DNA of 64,000 nt from Thalassotalea_B sp049613795 (lineage in GTDB: Bacteria; Pseudomonadota; Gammaproteobacteria; Enterobacterales; Alteromonadaceae): assembly GCA_049613795.1 (NCBI GenBank), contig JBMZCX010000001.1, forward strand, positions 1 to 64,000. Direction: 5' to 3'. The translations under genes and the position numbers were made by a program. Each line of letters starts with the position of its first letter. Position 1 is the first letter of the stretch. The notes under the pieces are model-generated. The model was not told the DNA's origin and ran no database searches. It saw only the letters and a list, made by a program, of their open reading frames with translations. Below, piece by piece: positions 17,803 to 27,315 of this stretch.

Positions 17803-20412
17803 TTATTTCGCTGTTACTGTCATCGTTTTGGTGACACCATCTTCAAAAGCAAAAATGTAAGTGCCAGCAGGTAAGTCAATACCAATATTATTATTTGATT
17901 TAACTAACTCAAGTGCTACACCTAATTCAACTTTAGTGCCTGCAACTTCAACACCATAGTTATAACCTAGTGCACCACCCCAGCCTTCGTCAGCCACTTT
18001 AAATTCACCAGCGTTAGTTAACGTAACTTCCATAGAGTAAATATGTGAGCTTTCAGCTGTATTTCCTGCATCGCTAGGCATAAATTGTAATTGGTTTGCA
18101 CTTGAAGCACCCCAATCAGTTATGCTACCGCGTAAGTATAATGGGGCTTTTGATACTTTAACGACAGGTTCCGCTGAAGCAAAAATAACTTCAAACTTAT
18201 ACGTACTTGATTGGTCAACCACTACACGCATATTGCCGCCATCGTCGATTACTTCAATTGCATCAGAATCTGTTGAAAAAGTTACGTCATTAAAGCCTAA
18301 GTTAACCGCGCTCCAGTTGGCATCAGCAAATTTAAAGGCATGATTACCGTCAGCTTCTAAACCATATAATACACTGTAGCTACGTGAATCTTCGTTCCAT
18401 TTAACTTGATCAGCTGCTGGCGAAGACCAACCATTTATTGACCCACGAATAAACACTTCTGTTGCACCAAATGGTAGCGCTGGTTTAATTTCAAGTGTTG
18501 GCATAGCCATATCAGAAAGGTCTAAAATAAAGTCATATTTAGCCTTGCTTGATGATGTAAATGACAATGCACCGCCGTCAGCTTCAAGCGCATGAGGCAT
18601 GTTGGCACTAATTATATTGTTAGAGCCTACAGCACCAAGGGCAAAACTTGCCATATCGTCGGTAATGGTAAAGTTATACGTTTCAGCCATTAATTCTTTT
18701 CTGAAAGTGTATTGCCCATTGGCGCTATATACTAACTCAACGCTTTCATCGCCAAGCATTATACTTGGGAAGGCGCTAACAGGGACTTCATTAATCTCTA
18801 ACGTGACTGCCGTTGTGTCTGAAGCATCAACTAAAAATTGATAGATTTTTTCTTCAGTCATGGTTACCGACATGTTTTGACCAACGCCTTCACCTACTGT
18901 CATGGTAATTTTTGAGCCAACAGCAGATTGATCACCGCCTTTAATGCTACCGAAGCTTGCAGGTTCAGACCAGCTGTCATCAGCTACTTTAAATTGATGT
19001 GTAACCACACAGTCTTCACCTTCACTTTCTTCAGTGGCAGGTACAATTTCACAGTCGGTATCAAATAAGTAGTTTAAGCGGTATTTTCCGTTCCCCGCAT
19101 ATTCAAATTTAGCGTCATCTGTTGCATTCCAACCATTAAAGCCACCTTTAATAAATAACTCAGTCTCTTCAGGGTTAAATACAGCAACACATTTTGATGC
19201 AATATCGACAGTGCCAACACCTACTGCAGTTGTACCTTCAGGACAAACTAATGTTTCACCTAAACATAGCTCGCCAGATTCGTCGGCAGCCATACCCCAA
19301 CCACAGGTTTTTAATCCTGAAGAAGCTTCGGCGCCAAAAAATGGATGTTGATTAATAAGTAATAAACCGTCTAATACGTTAACGGGGAAGTCGTCATGCG
19401 CGTAGGCATTTTTATTTATATTATGAAAAACAATATCACCCGCACCACCAATTGGCATGGTTAAGTCGTTTTCAGATATTTTTTTACCAGAAACGGTATC
19501 GTTAAAAATAATATTGGCACAGGTACTTGGAGCATCAACTAAATTGAATATCCAGTATTGGCCGTAGTTATCGTCAATGCCTGTTGTTATACCTGATGGG
19601 CTTTGTCCCCATTGTGGCGAGATACTTTCATCGGCATAAGCGGTACAGTCATCGTTATTCCATGTGTGAACGACAATGTTTTCATATAAAGCGCTGTTGT
19701 CAGCTCCTTCAACATGATCTTCATGTCGATAATAAGCTACAGCTTCACCAGCACCTGCAATATATTCAGGCGCAGGGGCATCTTTAATTGGATTTTGCTC
19801 AGGAATAATACATTCGTAAGTGCCACTTTCATCAATCGCTTTATAGTTAGGGCAAGATAATGGTGGTGTGTAACAAATTTCTTCGCCATCCATGCTTGGT
19901 GTAGTTGCATTTACTGAACGATTAATACGTTGAGATGGGCCTAAGTAGTTTGCAGGGGGGATAGCAGCAAACCAATTTTCAAACCATTCGTCAAAAGCCT
20001 CGCCATAAATAACGTCTTGGCCTTGGCTGATTTTAAATGCTCTTGCTTCTTCCTTAGCAATGGCTTGGCGTTCTTTTTCTTCTAACGTTAAACCTAAAAT
20101 ACTGTAAAGGTCTAAATTTTCATATTTAAAATTAGCTTCCCAGGCCGCTTCATCAAAGTCATCGCCTTGTTCAGCTTGCGCGGCAGCTCTTGCTACTTCA
20201 ACGGCTGCAGCTAGGTCAGCAATCTCTTGGTCTGACGGCGGATAAAAATCGGGGCTAGCAATTTGCACAATAGAAGGGCTTTTACACCATAGACCAACAT
20301 CTTCAAAAACATCAGTGATCACAGGCTGGTCTTGATCGCTGCCACAACCAGTAAGTGCGGTACTTATGGTAATAACAGCCCCTAGCATGAAGGGCGTTAA
20401 ATTGTATTTCAT
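17803..20412 (-). CDS. Surface lipoprotein with tandem starch-binding-type modules (SusE/F-like role)
   Basis: An 869-residue lipoprotein with no catalytic domain. The signal peptide ends in a lipobox (ALTGC), with Gly at +2. An Ala/Glu-rich segment is followed by a CBM41-like pullulanase-associated domain (about 225-330, NIVVHTWNNDDCTAY). After it come repeated modules, each starting with a short signature: LFIKGGFNGWNA (about 425), VFIRGSINGWSS (about 650) and LYLRGSITDWGA (about 770). A related, more diverged unit lies between the first two. The same module type ends the neighbouring pullulanase. The gene is divergent from the TonB receptor. By architecture it probably holds alpha-glucan at the surface, like SusE/SusF, although no sequence relation to those is claimed. 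Confidence 0.8.
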   Translation of the reverse strand: MKYNLTPFMLGAVITISTALTGCGSDQDQPVITDVFEDVGLWCKSPSIVQIASPDFYPPSDQEIADLAAAVEVARAAAQAEQGDDFDEAAWEANFKYENLDLYSILGLTLEEKERQAIAKEEARAFKISQGQDVIYGEAFDEWFENWFAAIPPANYLGPSQRINRSVNATTPSMDGEEICYTPPLSCPNYKAIDESGTYECIIPEQNPIKDAPAPEYIAGAGEAVAYYRHEDHVEGADNSALYENIVVHTWNNDDCTAYADESISPQWGQSPSGITTGIDDNYGQYWIFNLVDAPSTCANIIFNDTVSGKKISENDLTMPIGGAGDIVFHNINKNAYAHDDFPVNVLDGLLLINQHPFFGAEASSGLKTCGWGMAADESGELCLGETLVCPEGTTAVGVGTVDIASKCVAVFNPEETELFIKGGFNGWNATDDAKFEYAGNGKYRLNYLFDTDCEIVPATEESEGEDCVVTHQFKVADDSWSEPASFGSIKGGDQSAVGSKITMTVGEGVGQNMSVTMTEEKIYQFLVDASDTTAVTLEINEVPVSAFPSIMLGDESVELVYSANGQYTFRKELMAETYNFTITDDMASFALGAVGSNNIISANMPHALEADGGALSFTSSSKAKYDFILDLSDMAMPTLEIKPALPFGATEVFIRGSINGWSSPAADQVKWNEDSRSYSVLYGLEADGNHAFKFADANWSAVNLGFNDVTFSTDSDAIEVIDDGGNMRVVVDQSSTYKFEVIFASAEPVVKVSKAPLYLRGSITDWGASSANQLQFMPSDAGNTAESSHIYSMEVTLTNAGEFKVADEGWGGALGYNYGVEVAGTKVELGVALELVKSNNNIGIDLPAGTYIFAFEDGVTKTMTVTAK

Positions 20413-20632
20413 GAGTTTATAACTCCATTAACTATATGGTTTTAGTTTATGTGCATATTAGTTTTAGTATCACTCTTGTTATTATTGGCTTATTCGCTAA
20501 TAAAACCTACTTCGCTGCTTAAGTAGAGTGCTACAGGTGTTACTTTATATTCCGACTTAAATTATTGAGTAACATCGTAAAGCTACACAAACAAATGTAG
20601 CATGTATATATAACAACGCTATTGTAGCGTGT

Positions 20633-20676
20633 TGAATACGTATGCAGAGCAATGCAAAGTTATGAATACGTATGCA
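20633..20676 (+). promoter_or_regulatory. Two palindromic operators in the divergent lipoprotein/TonB-receptor region
   Basis: Two identical sites, TGAATACGTATGCA, occupy 20633-20646 and 20663-20676, 30 bp centre to centre (about three helical turns). They lie in the 454-bp gap between the two divergent genes. Both are oriented toward the TonB receptor. A possible receptor promoter is TTGTTT (20689-20694), 17 bp, TACACT (20712-20717), so here the gap from operator to -35 is longer than 5 bp. On the other side AT-rich DNA (TATATATA near 20603-20611) could serve the lipoprotein gene. Confidence 0.82.
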
Positions 20677-20866
20677 ATTAAGTATTGCTTGTTTTTTGAC
20701 TAAGTTATTTCTACACTAAATTTGCTGCCAAAATAAATAAAAATAATAGTTAATTAAAACAATGTCATAGTGCATATGAATTCCGATAATAAAAGAAAGC
20801 AACAAACGATTGCGTTACAGCAAAAATTTTAGCATAAATACCACGAGTATTTATTAAGGAATACAC

Positions 20867-23839
20867 ATGAAAAACTTTAATCTTAGTGCATTAACAATTG
20901 CACTTATGATAGGCGGAGGGCAGCTTGCACTAACCCCAAGCTATGCTTTCGCTGCTGAACAAGCGTCCTCTCAAGACCAACAAACTAAAAAAGAAAAGAA
21001 TGAAGTTGAAGTCATTGAAGTCACTGGCTTTAAAGGCAGTGTCATTAAGTCTCTTAACACAAAACGTTTTTCAGATACTATTGTTGACGCTATTTCTGCG
21101 GATGACATTGGTGGTTTACCTGATGTGTCAATTGCCGACTCATTAACTCGCCTTCCAGGGGTAACTTCTGTTCGTATTGACGGCCAGTCAAGTGAGTTAA
21201 ATGTGCGTGGTTTATCAGGTGGTTTTGTTTTATCTACTTTAAATGGCCGTGAGCAGGTATCTACTGGTGGTGGTCGTTCGGTTCAATTTGATCAATATCC
21301 GTCAGAGCTCATTAAACAAGCACAAGTTTACAAATCACAAAAAGCTTCGTTAGTTGAAGGCGGTATAGCAGCAACTATCGCTCTTGAAACGGCTAACGCG
21401 CTTGATAACGACGAGCAACAATCTTTCCGACTTTCATTAATGGGTAACTATAATGAAGCGGCAGCAGACAACGAAGATTCGGAAACGTTTGGTCGCCGAC
21501 TTACTATGTCTTATCAAGCTAAGTTTTTAGAAGATACAATAGGACTTTCAGTAGGTTATGCTGGAATGTTCCAGCCAACAGTATCTAGCCGCTTTGTTAA
21601 TTATCAATTCGATGAAGAAGATTTGTCATTGGCTTATGACGGTGCGCCAGAAAGCATTTTAGTGTCTTCAGGCTTTGAAATTAACGAACGTGGTGGTGAA
21701 GATAATCGTGACGCGTTTGTACTTGCATTAAATTATGAGCCGAGCGATTCATTACGATTTCAATTCGATGCGTTTTATTCAAAATTTGATTCTGAAAAAT
21801 GGGATCGTGGTTTACGCATTTCAGGCTTAAACAATATTGCAGTAGCGGGCTCTAAATTACTATTAGATAATCCACTAATGGCAAATGGGGCGTTAATTGG
21901 TGGAACTATTTATCGTGACCCATACGGTACTGCTTTGGCTCCGCCATTTAAAGGTTCGTCACGTGAAGTTAATATTCAAACGCAAGCCGATGACAATACT
22001 ACCTTAAGTGAGCTGTCGTCATTTGGTTTTAAAACTGAATGGGATATTAACGATCAACTGTTAATGACGGTTGATATTGCACACTCAGAAGGTGATGAAA
22101 ATTATAAAGATCAGGTAATGCGTATGGCCTACTTTGAAGATTCAAGTGCCGACACTCCTATTATTGATGACAATATTATTTTTAGTTATCAATTAAACGG
22201 ATTAAATAACCCTGACTTAACTTTTAATCAAGACTTTACTGATACCGCCCACATGATGGTAACCAGTGCTGAGTCTTACCCACATATTGAGTCTAACTCT
22301 TCTGACTCTATTCGTGTTGATTTTACTCAACAGCTTGAAAGTGAATATTTTGAGTCGGTTGAATTTGGTGCTCGTGCGTCAAAACGTGAATATGAATTGG
22401 GCCGTGGTCGTTTTGTTTATGGTACGACCGACGGCAACATGCGTAATGGTCAGTACATTACTTATGCAGGGGTTGATGCCAATGGTAACCCTATTGAAGT
22501 TCAGCGCTTTTCACCTTATGCGTTAAATACTGATAACTCTACAGTAACAACTATTGGTGGTGAACTGTCGGGAATGCCGAGTTTTCTTTCTGTTAACAAT
22601 GATGCCATTTTAAATGCTTGGATCCCAAATGTAGACCGTACACCTATTCGTACGTGGGAACATAATTGGACCATGACCCAAAATAACATTGTTGACGAGG
22701 AAGTACTTGCTGCTTATGTGCAAGTTAATATTAATACTGAAGTATTTGACTTACCTGTAACAGGTAACGTTGGCTTACGTTATGTATATTCAGACCAAGC
22801 GAGTACAGGTTTAGTGAATGTTGGTTCTGGCCAAGGTGACGCCATTACTGATGACGCAGGCGTGGTTAATAACGACTTTAGACGTGAGAAAGTAGGGGAA
22901 AGTTACAGCGACTTTTTACCATCGCTTAATTTAAACTTTCAGTTAAGCGATAACGACCAGCTACGTTTTGCTTACGCTCGTGTAATGTCTCGTCCAGATA
23001 TGCCAAGCATGGCAAATAGTGGTAACTTTTCATTTAATGTAAACCGTGATGGCGATGGTCGAAATTATATCGACTTAGACAGTTCAACAAGCCCGTTTTT
23101 ACGTCCTTTTTATGCGGATCAAATTGATGTTTCTTACGAGCATTATTTTGAAGAAACTGACGGAGCCTTTGTTTTCGCTATTTGGAACAAAGACATTGAC
23201 AACATGGTGAGTGATACGGTTGATCATGACTTTGATTATGAAGCTAATGGTATTTCACTTCCAACCATTCCTGATGACAAGATACTTGATGAGAATGATG
23301 AAGTATTAGTATGGGAAAATGGTGATTATTCCCATGCTGAAAACAATGGTGATGCAGGCTATATGCGCGGTATTGAAATAGGGTATACCCAAACCTTTAC
23401 TTTTTTACCTGGATTATTGTCAGGCTTAGGGGCCAACGTAAACTTTTCGTATACTGAAAGTGAAATTGAAGTCCCTTCGAAAGTACCTGGTGAGCAAGAC
23501 TCATTAGCGCCAATCGATGGTTTATCGCCAAGAGTGTATAGCGCGACTTTATTTTATGACTGGGAAGAAACTTTTACAGCACGTATTAGTGGTCGTTACC
23601 GCTCTGCATATTTGAGCCAGCAAATTGCTATTGGTGATTCGCAATCGGCTTATTTCCAAGACGAAACCATTATTTCGGCGCAAATGTCGTATAACTTTAC
23701 TGAAAACTTACAAGCAGTATTGTCGGTTGATAACTTAACCGATGAACCTAATATTTCATATTTTGGTGATACTTCGCGTACAGGGACTATTCAGTACTTT
23801 GGCCGTACTATTTACTTTGGTATAAACTACTCGCTTTAA
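20867..23839 (+). CDS. TonB-dependent outer-membrane receptor, probable maltodextrin importer
   Basis: A 990-residue TonB-dependent receptor. The signal peptide spans residues 1-30. A TonB-box-like stretch, EVIEVTGF, lies near residue 48. The plug domain contains ISADDIGGLPDVSIADSLTRLPG and LNVRGLSGG, and a 22-strand-type barrel ends in YFGINYSL. The plug signature fits the Xanthomonas/Caulobacter-type receptor class used for sugars such as maltodextrin. No SusD-like gene is nearby. Two regulon operators precede it, and a strong terminator follows. The substrate is inferred from context only. Confidence 0.93.
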   Translation: MKNFNLSALTIALMIGGGQLALTPSYAFAAEQASSQDQQTKKEKNEVEVIEVTGFKGSVIKSLNTKRFSDTIVDAISADDIGGLPDVSIADSLTRLPGVTSVRIDGQSSELNVRGLSGGFVLSTLNGREQVSTGGGRSVQFDQYPSELIKQAQVYKSQKASLVEGGIAATIALETANALDNDEQQSFRLSLMGNYNEAAADNEDSETFGRRLTMSYQAKFLEDTIGLSVGYAGMFQPTVSSRFVNYQFDEEDLSLAYDGAPESILVSSGFEINERGGEDNRDAFVLALNYEPSDSLRFQFDAFYSKFDSEKWDRGLRISGLNNIAVAGSKLLLDNPLMANGALIGGTIYRDPYGTALAPPFKGSSREVNIQTQADDNTTLSELSSFGFKTEWDINDQLLMTVDIAHSEGDENYKDQVMRMAYFEDSSADTPIIDDNIIFSYQLNGLNNPDLTFNQDFTDTAHMMVTSAESYPHIESNSSDSIRVDFTQQLESEYFESVEFGARASKREYELGRGRFVYGTTDGNMRNGQYITYAGVDANGNPIEVQRFSPYALNTDNSTVTTIGGELSGMPSFLSVNNDAILNAWIPNVDRTPIRTWEHNWTMTQNNIVDEEVLAAYVQVNINTEVFDLPVTGNVGLRYVYSDQASTGLVNVGSGQGDAITDDAGVVNNDFRREKVGESYSDFLPSLNLNFQLSDNDQLRFAYARVMSRPDMPSMANSGNFSFNVNRDGDGRNYIDLDSSTSPFLRPFYADQIDVSYEHYFEETDGAFVFAIWNKDIDNMVSDTVDHDFDYEANGISLPTIPDDKILDENDEVLVWENGDYSHAENNGDAGYMRGIEIGYTQTFTFLPGLLSGLGANVNFSYTESEIEVPSKVPGEQDSLAPIDGLSPRVYSATLFYDWEETFTARISGRYRSAYLSQQIAIGDSQSAYFQDETIISAQMSYNFTENLQAVLSVDNLTDEPNISYFGDTSRTGTIQYFGRTIYFGINYSL

Positions 23840-23883
23840 TAAAAAAATAAGCGTGTACTCTATAATTTAGTACCGAGCAAACG

Positions 23884-23917
23884 AAAAAAGTGCAATAACG
23901 TGTTATTGCACTTTTTT
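23884..23917 (+). terminator. Intrinsic terminator after the TonB receptor
   Basis: A perfect palindrome: AAAAAAGTGCAATAAC pairs with GTTATTGCACTTTTTT around a 2-nt centre at 23900-23901, ending in a T-run. It stands between the receptor and the aldo/keto reductase, whose ATG is only 26 nt further on, so that gene depends on read-through or on a promoter inside the receptor gene. Confidence 0.92.
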
Positions 23918-23942
23918 ATTGGGTTAAAAATAAGAGAATATC

Positions 23943-24863
23943 ATGGAAAAAATACTAATAGGGAATGAAAGCTCATTGCTTTCTAGTCGTTTAATTTATG
24001 GGTGTATGCGTATTGTTGGCGATAATACTCCGTCGGATAGAGCAAAAGGAAAAAGAGCAATACAGGCGGCAATAGACGCAGGTTACATGCATTTTGATCA
24101 TGCTGATATTTATGGCTCAACTGAATGTGAACGTTTATTTGGTGAGCTTTTGCAAGAAACCCCTAACCTGCGTGAGAAAATACTACTAACGTCAAAAGCG
24201 GGCATTCGTCCTAAACGAAATAACACAGACTATGCGCCAACACGTTATGATTTTAGCAAAACCTATTTAATTGAAAGTGTTAATGGTAGCTTACAGCGTT
24301 TAGGCACTGAGCAGCTTGATCTGTTTTTATTGCACCGTCCAGACTACCTAATGGATATTGAAGAGGTCGCAGAAACGTTTGCTTTATTAAAGGCCTCGGG
24401 GAAAGTAAAGCATTTTGGTGTGAGTAACTTTAGCACTGCACAAGTGAGTGCATTACGATCTGCGATGGTCATGCCGTTAGTAACCAATCAAATTGAAATT
24501 AACATCCATAATATTAATAGTTTGCTTGATGGCTCGCTAGAGCAGTGTCAGCAATATAATATTTCACCTATTGCATGGTGCCCGTTAGGTGGTGTGGCTT
24601 ACCCTGCTTGGGGCAATACCTTTACTGCTGACGACGAACAAAGAATTTCGATAGAATTAACACAACAAGCCAATAACTATCACTGTGAGCAATGGCAAAT
24701 AATGCTTGCGTGGTTAATTAAGCATCCAGCCAACATATTACCTATTGTAGGTTCAACTACTCCTGAAAGAATCGTTAGTGCAACCAAAGCACTTGAAATA
24801 AATTATTCCCGTGAAGATTGGTATCGTTTACTTGAAGCAAGAAATGGTGAGAGTGTGCCATAA
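23943..24863 (+). CDS. Aldo/keto reductase, YdhF-like
   Basis: A 306-residue (beta/alpha)8 NADPH-dependent oxidoreductase of the AKR superfamily, close in pattern to E. coli YdhF. Visible blocks are DAGYMHFDHADIYGSTECERLFGELL (catalytic Asp/Tyr region), LTSKAGI (catalytic Lys), LDLFLLHRPDYLM (catalytic His), HFGVSNFS, TNQIEINI and LPIVGSTTPERI. The natural substrate of YdhF-type enzymes is not known. Here it follows the TonB receptor and precedes a convergent solute-binding-protein gene; a role on a keto- or aldo-sugar is possible but only a guess. Confidence 0.9.
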   Translation: MEKILIGNESSLLSSRLIYGCMRIVGDNTPSDRAKGKRAIQAAIDAGYMHFDHADIYGSTECERLFGELLQETPNLREKILLTSKAGIRPKRNNTDYAPTRYDFSKTYLIESVNGSLQRLGTEQLDLFLLHRPDYLMDIEEVAETFALLKASGKVKHFGVSNFSTAQVSALRSAMVMPLVTNQIEINIHNINSLLDGSLEQCQQYNISPIAWCPLGGVAYPAWGNTFTADDEQRISIELTQQANNYHCEQWQIMLAWLIKHPANILPIVGSTTPERIVSATKALEINYSREDWYRLLEARNGESVP

Positions 24864-24889
24864 ACCTTAATCGTTCGGCTCAGCGTTAG

Positions 24890-25609
24890 TTATTGATTTT
24901 CTTTATTAATTTTTTGTACTGCATTGTTAAGCCGAGTGATTATTTTAGGTGAACTATTTTTATTAATTGCAAGATATAGCTGTTCTACCCACTTAGGCTG
25001 TGTGAGAACATGCTCAACAAGTAATGGCGATTGATTGCTTTCGCGGAGTTTGTGCTGCACAACATTTAAGTCTAGAAATAAAAAATCCACTTTTTGGCTC
25101 ATTAATAACTTAAATTGGCTTTCTCTTGAGTCAACAACGAATAAATTATTATTTTCTGAAAAACCTTCCGATGTTAAATATTCGTGAGCAAAACTACCTC
25201 TCACTACTGCGGTAACATATGTTTTCGCATTTTCTATCGTTGCTAATTTAATTTGACGTGATTTCACCGCAACAAAGCCATTTTTAATTTCAAGTACTAC
25301 TGCAAGCCAATGGAAAAAAGGCTCACGTTCTTTGGTGCGATGCATTGAATAAATTAACGTGTTGGGTGTTGATCTAGCTAAGTTATACGCCCTTGCCCAA
25401 GGGACAATGTTAATGTGTGGTGTAAGTTGTGCAGCAGTTAAGATACGTTGTACTTTTTCTGAGACCGCCCCTGTCATTTGATTATTTTTGATTGTTTGAA
25501 AAGGGGGGAGTTCTTCGGTGTAGACGTGAAGCTCCTGCTCGAGAGCAAAGCAATTTATTGACATTAATGTCGTTAGAAGAAAAGCATTTAATAAGTTTGT
25601 TTTATTCAT
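24890..25609 (-). CDS. Orphan family-3 periplasmic solute-binding protein
   Basis: A 239-residue secreted protein with signal peptide (LLNAFLLTTLMSINCFA) and a family-3 solute-binding domain (ELHVYTEELPPFQTIKNN, PWARAYNLAR). It is paralogous to the protein at 12092-12859, sharing FSENNNLFVVDS and the KEREPFFHWL-type block. No ABC permease or ATPase lies close by. It is divergent from the MFS transporter at 25792 and shares its 182-bp regulatory gap, which contains one regulon operator. A sensory or ligand-scavenging role is possible; the ligand is unknown. Confidence 0.85.
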   Translation of the reverse strand: MNKTNLLNAFLLTTLMSINCFALEQELHVYTEELPPFQTIKNNQMTGAVSEKVQRILTAAQLTPHINIVPWARAYNLARSTPNTLIYSMHRTKEREPFFHWLAVVLEIKNGFVAVKSRQIKLATIENAKTYVTAVVRGSFAHEYLTSEGFSENNNLFVVDSRESQFKLLMSQKVDFLFLDLNVVQHKLRESNQSPLLVEHVLTQPKWVEQLYLAINKNSSPKIITRLNNAVQKINKENQ

Positions 25610-25711
25610 GCGGAGTTAAAGTCGCCTCATGTATTAATTCTTAGTGATGCATCTACTCTCACTGATTTACTCTCTTTGTTTTTATCACAACAATGCGCTT
25701 AATTTCAATTG

Positions 25712-25725
25712 TGAATACGTATGCA
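25712..25725 (+). promoter_or_regulatory. Palindromic operator upstream of the MFS sugar transporter
   Basis: TGAATACGTATGCA, oriented toward the transporter. Five bases later comes a -35-like TTGTAT (25731-25736), then 17 bp and a weak TAACGT (25754-25759). The divergent solute-binding-protein gene may also be affected. Confidence 0.8.
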
Positions 25726-25791
25726 AACGATTGTATCTAAATTGATGATTGCGTAACGTAATTAACTTAATAGTAGCAAAGATACCGCATT

Positions 25792-27216
25792 ATGCTGAGA
25801 AAATTAACCACGCCTTTTTATATTCTTTTAAGTTTACCTGCAACGGCAATGGGCTTTGCACTTTCTGTACAAATTTCCGCGTTAAGTTGGTTATTAACAA
25901 CAAAGTTTGGGCTAGACATTCATCAAGTCGGTTTGGTGTGGGCTGCAGGCCCAATAGCGGGGATTTTAGGGCAAGTTTGTATTGGCGTTATTAGCGACAA
26001 AGTCTGGCTATGGCAGGGAAGAAGGCGACCGTTTATTTTAATTGGCGGAACACTTGCAGGCATGATGTTACTCGCACTTCCTAATATTGATATTGTTTCT
26101 ACCTCCTTAGGGTTTTCTGGTTTATTAGGCGTAGCTATTGCGGTAGCGCTTACCCTCGACCTTTCAATTAATATAAGTTTTAATCCAACTCGCGCTATTA
26201 TTGCTGACGTTACTCCCGAAGGTGCAGAGCGAACGCTAGGTTATACTTGGATGCAAACGGTATCGGGCTCTTTTGGTGTACTGGCTTATGCAATAGGTGC
26301 TATTTGGGGTAATTATATTTTAATATATTTTGGCGCCGCGCTGGTGCTTTTGTTATCTATTATCCCACCATTTTTTATTAAAGAACCTCGTGAATTAGCA
26401 GTAAGTGATAGTGCTACAGCCAATGAAGCTGTTTCAATTACTAAGGTATTGTTAAATATAAAACCGCTATGGGGATTTATAATTTACGACATTTATGCCA
26501 TTGCATTACAGCTTTCAGGCATTAAAACTGGACATTATTGGGCTGAGATAATAGCTGTAATCATCACATTATATTTTGTGGTTGATACCCTGTTTAGCAA
26601 AGAAAATTTTAACGAGCAGTATAAAAACAATGAAGTTGGTTTTAGAAAAATATTAGCTGCCCATTCATTTAGTTGGGTAGGCGTGCAAACCATGTTTGTT
26701 TTTATTTTTGCCTTTTTGCAAGATAAAATGCCACTGCTTACTGACGACCAATTAGGTAAAGTTATTGCCACTAGCTTTTTAATATTAAGTGCGGTGTCGG
26801 CATTGTTACCTGCTTTTGTGTTAACGCCTTTAGCTAAGCGTTTTGGCCGTATTAATGTTCATATAGCATGTATTGCTAGTATGGCAATAGGCTATGGTTT
26901 AGTTGCTGCTTTTGGTATGAATAAAACATTACTCTTTGGTTTGATGGCGTTGTTAGGTATCGGCTGGGCTGCGATTATTAGTTTGCCATTTGCAATTATG
27001 TCAGAAAAAGTAGAGCAATCTCGAATGGGTCTTTACATGGGATTATTTAACTTATCGGTAGTATTACCACAATTATTAGTGAGTTTAGGGATCGGCTTAT
27101 TAATTAATAATATTGACGATAAAGGTATTGTTTTTCAAATTAGCGCTGTTTCATTAGCTATTTCAGCATTAGCGTGGACGCAAGTGAAAGAAAGCTTAAG
27201 CAAAAATAGCAAATAA
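25792..27216 (+). CDS. MFS sugar transporter of the GPH/SLC45 (maltose/sucrose) type
   Basis: A 474-residue inner-membrane carrier with about 12 transmembrane segments. The cytoplasmic loop signature VISDKVWLWQGRRRPFILIGG matches the SLC45-like group, which imports sucrose or maltose with protons. NPTRAIIADVTPEGAERTLGYTWMQ is the second conserved stretch. A regulon operator upstream and the neighbouring glucan genes make maltose or maltodextrin the likely cargo (inference). It shares family and topology with the protein at 41582-43099 but is clearly diverged from it. Confidence 0.9.
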   Translation: MLRKLTTPFYILLSLPATAMGFALSVQISALSWLLTTKFGLDIHQVGLVWAAGPIAGILGQVCIGVISDKVWLWQGRRRPFILIGGTLAGMMLLALPNIDIVSTSLGFSGLLGVAIAVALTLDLSINISFNPTRAIIADVTPEGAERTLGYTWMQTVSGSFGVLAYAIGAIWGNYILIYFGAALVLLLSIIPPFFIKEPRELAVSDSATANEAVSITKVLLNIKPLWGFIIYDIYAIALQLSGIKTGHYWAEIIAVIITLYFVVDTLFSKENFNEQYKNNEVGFRKILAAHSFSWVGVQTMFVFIFAFLQDKMPLLTDDQLGKVIATSFLILSAVSALLPAFVLTPLAKRFGRINVHIACIASMAIGYGLVAAFGMNKTLLFGLMALLGIGWAAIISLPFAIMSEKVEQSRMGLYMGLFNLSVVLPQLLVSLGIGLLINNIDDKGIVFQISAVSLAISALAWTQVKESLSKNSK

Positions 27217-27282
27217 ACTTTGTTATTTAAGCTTCTACTGCACCTTTAATTGGATTGAATTATTAATTATCTGTTGATAATG

Positions 27283-27315
27283 CTAAAGTGCCTTCATTAG
27301 TCTATGGCACTTTAG
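27283..27315. promoter_or_regulatory. Inverted repeat over the start region of the MarR-family gene
   Basis: CTAAAGTGCC at 27283-27292 and GGCACTTTAG at 27306-27315 form a perfect 10-bp inverted repeat with a 13-bp centre. It overlaps the first possible start codon of the regulator (GTG 27288). There is no T-run, so a terminator for the transporter is unlikely. An operator for the MarR-type protein itself is the simplest reading. Confidence 0.55.

Noticed and set aside
20633..20676. Reading the twin palindromes as a short CRISPR-like or iteron array
   Set aside because: There are only two copies, each a perfect palindrome identical to operators elsewhere in the island; they are better explained as regulator sites.
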